Of a DNA stretch of 5,046 bases, positions 1 through 4,385 are shown one piece after another. Origin of the DNA: Nitrospinota bacterium (GTDB lineage Bacteria; Nitrospinota_A; UBA7883; JADGGD01). The position numbers and the translations under genes were made by a program. The notes below the pieces were generated by a model. It did no database searches, had not been told where the DNA came from, and worked only from the letters and a program-made list of their open reading frames with translations. Position 1 is the first letter of the stretch, and every line of letters begins with the position of its first letter. Where the stretch lies: the NCBI GenBank assembly GCA_015229165.1, contig JADGCD010000156.1, positions 1-5,046 of the forward strand. Reading direction: 5' to 3'.

Positions 1-1
1 C

Positions 2-109
2 GCCCTGAAGCGCCGCCACGGGAACCGGTCGAAAACCGCCGCCGACCTGGGGGTGCAGCGGACCTATCTTTCGCGGCTCATCAAAGAGCTCGATCTCGGG
101 GAGGAGTGA
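2..109 (+). CDS. Fis-type HTH C-terminus, probable sigma-54-dependent response regulator (5' end outside window)
   Basis: Only the last 35 residues are present (ALKRRHGNRSKTAADLGVQR followed by TYLSRLIKELDLGEE), ending in TGA at 107-109. The pattern 'AL.R..GN.SKTA.DLGV.RTYLSRLIKEL' is that of the HTH_8/Fis DNA-binding domain. In NtrC-type enhancer-binding proteins this domain sits at the very C-terminus, after receiver and AAA+ domains, and binds upstream activator sites so that the AAA+ part can remodel sigma-54 polymerase. The placement at the extreme C-terminus, with about four residues after the recognition helix, fits this class. The AAA+ and receiver parts are not visible, so a small Fis-like protein or another HTH_8 protein cannot be excluded. 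The next gene starts 7 nt downstream with its ribosome site overlapping this stop region, so the two are probably co-transcribed. Confidence 0.8.
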   Translation, partial: ALKRRHGNRSKTAADLGVQRTYLSRLIKELDLGEE

Positions 110-116
110 CCGGGAC

Positions 117-950
117 ATGGATACGTGGATCACCTGGGCCGGGATCGGGTTCGCCATCGCCGTCGCCTGGTTTTTACGGGAACGGCGCGAAGAGCCCCCC
201 GTCCGCCACGCCCCCGACCGCACCTTGGCCGGCGCGAAAGGGGAGCCCCTCTTCGACTCGGGGCGGTTCGTGGTCCGGGTGGCGGCGCTGGAGTTCGACG
301 ACGGCGGCCCGGTGCTGTACGTCAACGGCGAGTTCGCCAACGACGCCGACCCGCTGGAGGTGGAGGAGACCGAAGCCCTGGTCCGGTGCGGCGGGGAAGA
401 GCGGGAGATGATCGGCTACGACCCGGACGACGAAGGGCGCCTCCCCGACACCCGCAACGCCACCCTGGTCGATTTCACCGGCCCCGTGACCCTGGCCCCC
501 GGCGAGCGGGGGCTCTTTCGCATCCCCCTGTGCGACCCCGACGCCGGAGAGCGGTTGGCCGACATCCTCGATTTCCTCGACCGGGCCGCCGACGAGCTGA
601 TCGACCGGTTCGACCGGGAGTTCGGCGAGTACACGCTGGACGAGGAGTTTCTGGAGGAGATGACCGACCGGCTGCTGGCCGACCGGGCGGTGGCCGGGAT
701 CGGCGCCCGGATCAACGACGAGCTGTTCTACCGGACCGGGCCGGTGGCGGTGACCCTCAAACTCTACGGTCCCGGCGGCGACCCGGTGGACGAAGTGCGG
801 CTCCGGTTCGACCTGACCGACGAAGAGATGGCAGAGCTTGCCGCAAACGTCGGCGTCGTCATCGCCAACAGTCTGCGGGGAGGGCTGGAGGCGCCGCTGC
901 TTCCCTACCGCCCGGTGGTCATCGAAGCCGACCGGCTCCGGGTCGGCTGA
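117..950 (+). CDS. Unrecognised 277-aa protein with one N-terminal membrane anchor
   Basis: I do not recognise a family. ATG at 117 is preceded by GGGGAGGAG about 10 nt upstream, a strong ribosome site inside the end of the regulator gene, so translational coupling is likely. Residues about 4-20 (WITWAGIGFAIAVAWFL) form one hydrophobic helix followed at once by RERR. There is no cleavage site, so it should be an anchor; the positive-inside rule suggests the bulk of the protein is cytoplasmic (inference). The rest is soluble and strongly acidic. It starts with a beta-rich stretch (about 48-140, with 'VVRVAALEFDDGGPVLYVNG' and 'LAPGERGLFRIPL'), then an acidic helical stretch (about 145-205), then more strands ('VAVTLKLYGPGGDPVDEVRL'). 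Codon use matches neighbouring genes and the frame is open over its full length. Its place behind a Fis-HTH regulator is the only functional hint. Confidence 0.85.
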   Translation: MDTWITWAGIGFAIAVAWFLRERREEPPVRHAPDRTLAGAKGEPLFDSGRFVVRVAALEFDDGGPVLYVNGEFANDADPLEVEETEALVRCGGEEREMIGYDPDDEGRLPDTRNATLVDFTGPVTLAPGERGLFRIPLCDPDAGERLADILDFLDRAADELIDRFDREFGEYTLDEEFLEEMTDRLLADRAVAGIGARINDELFYRTGPVAVTLKLYGPGGDPVDEVRLRFDLTDEEMAELAANVGVVIANSLRGGLEAPLLPYRPVVIEADRLRVG

Positions 951-969
951 CCGCCTCCGCCGAACGGGC

Positions 970-1178
970 GCGACAGGGAGCGCGCCTTAAGCTGTCTGGA
1001 GCGAGGCGGCGAAGACGCCGGGGATTGTCGCAAGGGGGGGCGCCCCTCGCGGCCCGGCGTGCAGGGATGGAGTTGGCGACAGGGAGCGCGCCTCAAGCTG
1101 TCTGGTGCGAGGCGGCGAAGACGCCGGGGATTGTCGCAAGGGGGGGCGCCCATCGCGGCCCGGCGTGCAGGGATGGAG
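970..1178. repeat. Tandem direct repeat, two 103-bp copies with 106-bp period
   Basis: Copy 1 spans 970-1072 and copy 2 spans 1076-1178, separated by TTG. They differ at three positions: TTAAGC/TCAAGC, TGGAGC/TGGTGC and CCCCTCGC/CCCATCGC. Each copy is GC-rich and structured. It starts with GCGACA and contains TTGTCGC about 55 bp later, which is complementary to the start. It also contains CGGCG-AAGA-CGCCG, a small perfect hairpin, and a GGGGCGCCC(C/A) palindrome. Both copies end with GGATGGAG. In copy 2 the terminal TGGAG is the 3' end (CTCCA) of the leftward tRNA-Thr, so copy 1 carries a 5-nt remnant of the tRNA tail. Open frames through the repeats are Arg/Gly-rich and look non-coding. The array resembles a dispersed intergenic repeat duplicated next to a tRNA. 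No transposase or target-site duplication is visible. Confidence 0.93.
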
Positions 1179-1248
1179 CCGGTGAGGGGGGTTGAACCCC
1201 TGACCTATCGATTACGAATCGATTGCTCTACCACTGAGCTACACCGGC
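1174..1248 (-). tRNA. tRNA-Thr (anticodon CGU), CCA encoded
   Basis: Read leftward, the sequence folds into a complete cloverleaf. The acceptor arms are GCCGGTG (1248-1242) and CACCGGC (1184-1178). The D-arm is GCTC-AGTGGTA-GAGC. The anticodon stem is ATCGA/TCGAT with loop TTCGTAA, giving anticodon CGT. The variable loop is AGGTC, and the T-arm is AGGGG-TTCAACC-CCCCT. The discriminator is U (1177) and the CCA tail is encoded (1176-1174). All four stems are fully paired. Anticodon CGU reads the threonine codon ACG. The overall sequence is close to E. coli tRNA-Thr(CGU) in the D-arm and anticodon loop; the U discriminator differs from the A of E. coli. The 3' end merges directly into a 103-bp tandem repeat, and no canonical terminator with a U tract is visible just downstream. 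Confidence 0.97.
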
Positions 1249-1263
1249 ATTTTGAAAGGGCCA

Positions 1264-1291
1264 ATGATACCACAACCCCCAAAAGCCGCAA
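1264..1291 (-). promoter_or_regulatory. Probable sigma-70-type promoter of tRNA-Thr
   Basis: On the minus strand a -10 box TATCAT (1269-1264, five of six consensus bases) lies 15 nt before the mature tRNA 5' end. TTGCGG (1291-1286) lies 16 bp further upstream as a weak -35 box. The short leader is normal for a single tRNA gene whose 5' end is trimmed by RNase P. The -10 box is convincing by position; the -35 box matches only in its TTG. Confidence 0.55.
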
Positions 1292-1340
1292 CGGTGGAAT
1301 GGAAGGCGCCCCCTCTTTCGGTCGGCGGCGAGATGATACG

Positions 1341-1373
1341 TTTTTGTGGCGCCTGAATATGGCGCCACGAAAA
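1341..1373. repeat. 13-bp inverted repeat with 7-nt loop, T-tract before and A-tract after
   Basis: The arms TTTTTGTGGCGCC (1341-1353) and GGCGCCACGAAAA (1361-1373) pair over 13 positions with one T-G wobble, around the loop TGAATAT. On both strands the T-run precedes the stem and the A-run follows it, which is the wrong polarity for an intrinsic terminator. It could be a protein-binding site or a structured RNA segment. It lies about 200 bp upstream of the sigma-54-type promoter, within the range of enhancer sites, but no known recognition sequence is identified. Confidence 0.75.
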
Positions 1374-1495
1374 GGTGTCAGTTGTTAATGGTATTGTAAA
1401 TCAATGGCATAACAGATGGTGTCCAGCATTGCGGCATTCGGCGCCCGGGAAAGTGACACGACCGCTCGGAAGGGGTGGAGGGTTCCTAATTGTAG

Positions 1496-1519
1496 TGCAT
1501 TATAAAACAGCATATTGCA
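1496..1519. promoter_or_regulatory. AT-rich imperfect palindrome just upstream of the sigma-54-type promoter, possible operator or activator site
   Basis: TGCATTAT (1496-1503) and ATATTGCA (1512-1519) are inverted arms matching at 7 of 8 positions around an 8-bp centre. The palindrome ends 13 bp before the -24 element. It lies in AT-rich DNA that contrasts with the GC-rich surroundings. The symmetry suggests a dimeric regulator. This is closer to the promoter than usual for an NtrC-type enhancer site, so a repressor or a bending factor is equally possible. Confidence 0.35.
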
Positions 1520-1532
1520 AAAGATGCGACCT

Positions 1533-1548
1533 TGGCACGGCCTATGCT
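1533..1548 (+). promoter_or_regulatory. Sigma-54 (RpoN) type -24/-12 promoter
   Basis: TGGCACGGCCTATGCT matches the sigma-54 consensus TGGCACG-N4-TTGCW at every defined position except the first T of the -12 box. The invariant GG (1534-1535) and GC (1546-1547) are exactly 10 bp apart, as required. With the C at -12, transcription would start near G1559. There is no convincing coding start downstream before the intrinsic terminator at 1671, which suggests that the product is an untranslated RNA. Sigma-54 promoters need an AAA+ activator. The Fis-HTH protein ending at 109 may belong to that class, but no link between the two is shown. Confidence 0.65.
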
Positions 1549-1558
1549 AATACATTGG

Positions 1559-1708
1559 GCGTGAAGCGGGAGCGCGGTTCGGCAGCCTCGCCGGGACGAA
1601 AGGCATACCGCTTCATCATGGCCGCAAGGGCATGGCAGTAAATGAATGAATGTTCGGTAACCAAGGCGACGGCGGCTACGGATCTCCTCCCGTAGCCGCC
1701 ATTTTTTT
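1559..1708 (+). ncRNA. Candidate ~150-nt structured small RNA, sigma-54-driven and intrinsically terminated
   Basis: The element is bounded by the sigma-54-type promoter and a strong terminator. Three stem-loops can be drawn by eye. The first is TGAAGCGG/CCGCTTCA (1562-1569 with 1608-1615, 8 bp), enclosing an inner CGGC/GCCG hairpin (1580-1593) and the strand GGACGAAAGGC. The second is 1616-1635, where CATG and CATG arms flank a G-G mismatch and two C-G pairs under a GCAA (GNRA) tetraloop. The third is the terminator. Between the last two is a single-stranded linker with three AATG units (1643-1654) and GGTAACC. GGA triplets occur at 1569-1571, 1594-1596 and 1680-1682. No Shine-Dalgarno plus frame looks coding. 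I do not recognise a family. It could be a trans-acting small RNA or a riboswitch with its expression platform. Confidence 0.5.
1671..1708 (+). terminator. Strong rho-independent terminator
   Basis: GGCGGCTACGG (1671-1681) pairs perfectly with CCGTAGCCGCC (1690-1700), giving an 11-bp stem with an 8-nt loop. After one A there are seven Ts (1702-1708). It works only on the plus strand, because the minus-strand reading has no U tract after the stem. No protein gene lies upstream on the plus strand within the gap, so it implies a transcript starting in this intergenic region. Confidence 0.93.
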
Positions 1709-1724
1709 GCGACAACCTTGTCGC
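1709..1724. repeat. Short perfect palindrome directly after the terminator T-run
   Basis: GCGACAACCTTGTCGC has 7-bp arms around CC. The arms share GCGACA and TTGTCGC with the ends of the inverted element inside the 103-bp tandem repeats at 970 and 1076. It lies about 60 bp upstream of the -35 box of the next gene, so it could be an operator, or just a short hairpin just beyond the terminator. Confidence 0.6.
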
Positions 1725-1783
1725 GCTCCCATCTAACGCTCTGTATTGGCAAGAATTGCCTTTTGTCCTTCCCCCGATTCCCG

Positions 1784-1812
1784 TTGACCCTCCCGGCGGA
1801 GTCTGATATTCT
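1784..1812 (+). promoter_or_regulatory. Sigma-70-type promoter of the histone-H1-tailed protein gene
   Basis: TTGACC (1784-1789, five of six) and TATTCT (1807-1812, five of six) are separated by an ideal 17 bp. Transcription would start near 1819, giving a leader of about 60 nt before ATG 1879. The promoter lies downstream of the strong terminator, so the gene is expressed independently of the candidate RNA. Confidence 0.75.
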
Positions 1813-1878
1813 GCAACCCGTCGCAACAGGCGTCCTTCCCGTGCGGCAGGTTCAACCCCCACAATAAAACAGTGCGCT

Positions 1879-2769
1879 ATGGGCCAGCTAAAAGAACAGC
1901 TTTTCCTTCAGCATCTGAACCGGAGCCTCGTCGAGGTCCGTAACCGGTTCAGAAACCGCTACACGGCCAAGAAGAGCGACCGGTTCATGGTCAAGGGGGT
2001 TACCTACGAAATCGGCTCCTGCCGGGCGGAGGGGGACGATTTTGTCTTCGAGATAAGCTCCAAGATCCCGCAGGAGCTGTTGCCCGAAAAGGTGAAAAAG
2101 GAGCGCTTTTTCAACGAGGTTCTTAAACTCATGAAAAAGGGCGCCAAGAAGCCGACCGGCGCACGGATGGAGAACATCGTCTCCGCCACCCACGAAGAAG
2201 AGTTGAAAGAGCGGGACTACGTCAACCTGACCTACCGTTACCGGGAGGGGGAACTCTACACCGGAGAGTCGGTCGCCAAACGGTTGAAGTATCATCAGGA
2301 AAAGGGGATACCGGTACCCCTCATCCCCGGCATCGCCACCCCGGCAGGCCGGGTGGTGATGGCGCTGGTGGAGGAGAGCATCGACGCCGCCGTCTCCAAA
2401 TGCGTCAACGAACTGATCGACGCCAACGAGAAAGCCGTCGTGGCCCTCGGCGGCAGTTTCGCAAAAGGGGCGCCCCGGCGGGCGCCAATCGTCGCCAAAC
2501 CTGCCGCCAAGCCGGTCCCCGCCCCGGCGGCAAAGAAAGCGGCCGCCCCCATAAAGCCCGCCCCCAAACCGGCGGCCAAAAAGCCCGTTCCGGCCAAGCC
2601 TGCCGCAAAGAAACCGGTCGCCAAGCCCGCTGCCAAAAAAGCCGCCGCGCCGAAGAAACCGGTCCCCAAACCGACGGCGAAAGTCGCGGTAAAGAAGGCC
2701 GCTCCCAAAGGCGCCGCCAAAAAGAGCGCTCCGGCCAAACCGGCCAAAAAAGTTATCAAAAAGAAATAA
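1879..2769 (+). CDS. 296-aa protein: unrecognised N-terminal domain fused to histone H1-like Lys/Ala/Pro tail
   Basis: Residues 1-195 form a mixed alpha/beta domain that I do not recognise. It opens with a basic helix (LNRSLVEVRNRFRNRYTAKK), includes 'VKGVTYEIGSCRAEGDDFVF' and ends in a long helix (about 158-190). Residues about 197-296 contain only basic, small and proline residues in loose AAKKP/PAAKP repeats, with no Asp or Glu. Such tails occur in eukaryotic histone H1, chlamydial Hc proteins, Pseudomonas AlgP and the phasin PhaF, where they bind DNA or other polyanions. The tail therefore predicts nucleic-acid or polyanion binding in the cytoplasm; the head's role is unknown. There is no signal peptide. 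The ATG lacks an obvious Shine-Dalgarno sequence (CAGTGCGCT precedes it) but follows a good promoter, and no better in-frame start is visible. The gene ends just before a hairpin terminator. Confidence 0.88.
   Translation: MGQLKEQLFLQHLNRSLVEVRNRFRNRYTAKKSDRFMVKGVTYEIGSCRAEGDDFVFEISSKIPQELLPEKVKKERFFNEVLKLMKKGAKKPTGARMENIVSATHEEELKERDYVNLTYRYREGELYTGESVAKRLKYHQEKGIPVPLIPGIATPAGRVVMALVEESIDAAVSKCVNELIDANEKAVVALGGSFAKGAPRRAPIVAKPAAKPVPAPAAKKAAAPIKPAPKPAAKKPVPAKPAAKKPVAKPAAKKAAAPKKPVPKPTAKVAVKKAAPKGAAKKSAPAKPAKKVIKKK
2470..2766 (+). repeat. Degenerate coding repeat encoding the AAKKP/KPAAK tail
   Basis: The 3' third of the gene is built of short units such as AAACCGG, GCCAAGCC and GCCGCAAAGAAA that encode KPAAK-type blocks. 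Units are diverged in codon choice (AAA/AAG, GCC/GCG/GCA), so the repeat is stronger at protein than at DNA level. Tails of this kind commonly vary in length between strains by slippage or recombination. Confidence 0.7.
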
Positions 2770-2779
2770 CCCGATGGTG

Positions 2780-2816
2780 AACGGGCGGCGTCGAGGGTCG
2801 ACGTCGCCCGTTTCCG
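2780..2816 (+). terminator. Hairpin terminator between the tailed-protein gene and prfB
   Basis: AACGGGCGGCGTCGA (2780-2794) pairs with TCGACGTCGCCCGTT (2798-2812) over 15 positions with one G-T wobble, around a GGG loop. The U tract is short and interrupted (TTTCCGTTT). The stem begins 10 nt after the stop codon. It probably ends most transcripts of the upstream gene, but some read-through into prfB is plausible because no clear promoter fits the 26 bp between hairpin and prfB start. Confidence 0.75.
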
Positions 2817-2838
2817 TTTGCGCAGGAGTAGTGGGCCG

Positions 2839-3964
2839 ATGAACGAGGAATTCGCCGGGCTGTTCGCCGAAACCGAGGAGAAACTCCTCCGTCTCCGGGG
2901 GCATCTTTGACCTCCCCGGCAAACTGAAAGAGCTGGAAAAACTCGAAGCCAAAATCGCCTCCGACGGGTTTTGGAACGATCAGGCGGCCACCCAACCGGT
3001 GCTGAAACGGCGCGCCCAACTCACCCGGGCCGTCGACGCCTACCGGAGGCTGGAAAAGCGTCTGGGTGACGCCCGCGACATGGCCGAGCTGCTGGAAGCC
3101 GAAAGCGACCCGGCTATGGAAGCCGAAGCGCTGGCCGAGATGCGCGCCCTGGCCGGGGAGACCGAGCAGGTGGAGCTTGCCGCCATGCTCTCCGGCGAGC
3201 ATGACACCGACAACGCCATCGTCGAAATCCACTCCGGCGCAGGCGGGACCGAGTCGCAGGACTGGGCCTCCATGCTCCAGCGGATGTACTATCGCTGGGC
3301 CGAGCGGCGCGGGTTCAAGATCGAGCTGCTCGACCAACTCGACGGCGAGGAGGCGGGGATCAAATCGGCCACCTTCATCGTCAGCGGCGAATACGCCTAC
3401 GGTTACCTGAAGGCCGAGGTGGGGGTTCACCGGCTGGTCCGGATCAGCCCCTACGACGCCAACAAGCGTCGCCACACGTCGTTCTCGTCGGTGGCGGTGA
3501 TGCCCGAGATCAGCGACGACATCGACATCGACATCCGGGAAGAAGACCTGAAAATCGACACCTACCGGTCGTCCGGCGCCGGGGGGCAGCACGTCAACAC
3601 CACCGACTCGGCGGTGCGGATCACCCATCTTCCCACCGGCGTCGTCGTCGGCTGCCAGAACGAGCGGAGCCAGCACAAGAACAAGGCCGCCGCCATGAAG
3701 GTGCTGAAAGGGAAGCTCTTCCAGTTGGAGGAGCAAAAGCGCCTGGAGAAACTGCAAAGCTTCGGCGGGGAGAAAAAGGGGATCCAGTGGGGCTCCCAGA
3801 TCCGTTCCTACGTCATGCAGCCGTACCAGATGGTCAAAGACCTGCGGACCCGGATCGAAGCGGGGGACATCAACCGGGTGCTCGACGGCGACCTGGACCA
3901 GTTCATCGTCGGCTACCTGTTGCGGGGCGAATCGACCGAACCGATGGCCGACGACCTCGACTAG
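2839..3964 (+). CDS. prfB: Peptide chain release factor 2 (RF2), made by programmed +1 frameshift
   Basis: RF2 reads UAA and UGA stops and triggers peptide release in the ribosome. The gene is in two frames. ATG 2839, with AGGAG 10 nt upstream, encodes 23 residues (MNEEFAGLFAETEEKLLRLR, then GHL) to an in-frame TGA at 2908-2910. Skipping T2908 continues as DLPGKLKELEKLEAKIASDG from 2909 to TAG 3962-3964. The joined protein is 374 residues; E. coli RF2 has 365. The helical N-terminal domain includes the RF2-typical 'DGFWNDQ'. The catalytic GGQ loop 'SSGAGGQHVNTTDSAVRITH' has G248-G249-Q250. The codon-recognition tripeptide is S203-P204-Y205, with Tyr where SPF is usual, within 'RISPYDANKRRHTSFSS'. 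The gene's own stop is UAG, which is read by RF1. The identity is certain; the effect of Tyr205 is unknown. Confidence 0.97.
2897..2911 (+). promoter_or_regulatory. prfB autoregulatory +1 frameshift site
   Basis: An internal Shine-Dalgarno-like GGGGG (2897-2901) lies three bases (CAT) before the slippery CTT-T, followed by the TGA stop and C (CTTTGAC, 2905-2911). This is the same arrangement as in E. coli prfB (GGGGG-TAT-CTTTGAC). When RF2 is scarce, slow termination at UGA lets the peptidyl-tRNA-Leu slip from CUU to UUU, and full-length RF2 is made. This is negative feedback, well established for the family. Confidence 0.96.
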
Positions 3965-4017
3965 CAGGGGGCCGTTGCACCCCGGCATTAACCGCACGAG
4001 AGGGGACCGCTTCCATG

Positions 4018-4022
4018 AGGGG
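4018..4022 (+). promoter_or_regulatory. Ribosome binding site deciding the start of the Smr-like gene
   Basis: AGGGG lies 6 nt before ATG 4029. The longer in-frame alternative would begin at TTG 3975 and has no comparable ribosome site; its 18 extra residues show no family resemblance. Confidence 0.7.
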
Positions 4023-4028
4023 ACGCTG

Positions 4029-4385
4029 ATGGAGCGGAAGAAGCAGGGGGTCGTCACCGTCAACCTCAAAGAGGGGATGCCGACCGTCGAAGAGGCGCGA
4101 CAGAAGCTGAAAGCCGAGCTGGCCCGCAGCCGGGATCGGGGGGTGAAAGTCGTCAAGCTGATCCACGGCTACGGCTCCACCGGCGTGGGGGGCGCCATCA
4201 AGGTAGCGATCCGGAAGTCGCTGGCCCTGCGCAAGAAAGAGGGGGCCATCCGCCTCTTCGTCCCCGGCGAGCGGTTCAACGACTGGGACGCGGAGGCCGT
4301 GGCCCTCTTCGCCGTCATGCCGGGAATGAAGGGAGACCCCGACTACCAGCGGGGGAACGAGGGGATCACCTTCGTTCTGCTGTAA
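4029..4385 (+). CDS. Stand-alone Smr/MutS2 C-terminal-like domain protein, 118 aa
   Basis: The ATG at 4029 is chosen for its AGGGG site; the protein then starts MERKKQGVVTVNLKEGMPTV, where family similarity begins. It resembles the Smr domain. A strand 'VTVNLKEG' and helix 'TVEEARQKLKAEL' take the place of the canonical LDLHG...EA motif, and 'KLIHGYGSTGVGGAIKVAIR' (about 43-62) corresponds to the HGxGxG motif. Smr domains fused to MutS2, or alone, are linked to nicking DNA or cleaving RNA at stalled ribosomes. In this protein the first motif has lost its histidine (LKEG for LHG), so nuclease activity is uncertain. The C-terminus 'GNEGITFVLL' resembles the closing strand of this family. It lies 64 nt behind prfB on the same strand with no terminator visible between, so the two may be co-transcribed. 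The family call is by motif recall. Confidence 0.8.
   Translation: MERKKQGVVTVNLKEGMPTVEEARQKLKAELARSRDRGVKVVKLIHGYGSTGVGGAIKVAIRKSLALRKKEGAIRLFVPGERFNDWDAEAVALFAVMPGMKGDPDYQRGNEGITFVLL

Noticed and set aside
1004..1019. CGGCG-AAGA-CGCCG hairpin in the repeats as tRNA terminator
   Set aside because: No U tract follows on either strand and it is 150 nt or more past the tRNA end in copy 1; it is better seen as repeat structure.
970..1178. CRISPR array
   Set aside because: Two 103-bp copies with a 3-bp gap are far too long and lack unique spacers; no cas gene is present.
125..1195. Long Arg/Gly/Pro-rich plus-strand frame overlapping the 277-aa gene and the repeats
   Set aside because: It is a shadow frame of GC-rich DNA; the 117-950 frame has the ribosome site and balanced composition.
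1375..1641. 88-residue open frame on the plus strand across the promoter and the start of the candidate RNA
   Set aside because: No ribosome site, non-ATG start, irregular composition, and it overlaps the sigma-54 element and stems; it looks like chance.
1486..1862. Open frames on the minus strand across the terminator and promoter region
   Set aside because: They run through a perfect terminator and palindrome, lack ribosome sites, and show Arg/Ser-rich composition typical of antisense reading.
2905..2911. prfB as a frameshifted pseudogene or sequencing error
   Set aside because: The break is exactly the conserved CTTTGAC site with its upstream GGGGG, and all downstream motifs are intact.
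1888..2952. 354-residue minus-strand frame opposite the tailed-protein gene
   Set aside because: Gly/Phe/Arg-rich composition is the mirror of the Lys/Ala/Pro repeat; no start signal.
3975..4028. Longer Smr-like protein starting at TTG 3975
   Set aside because: No ribosome site at 3975, and the extra residues show no family resemblance; AGGGG before ATG 4029 decides.
2756..4156. 466-residue minus-strand frame opposite prfB
   Set aside because: prfB is certain on the other strand; the frame is a GC-codon shadow and even spans the terminator hairpin.
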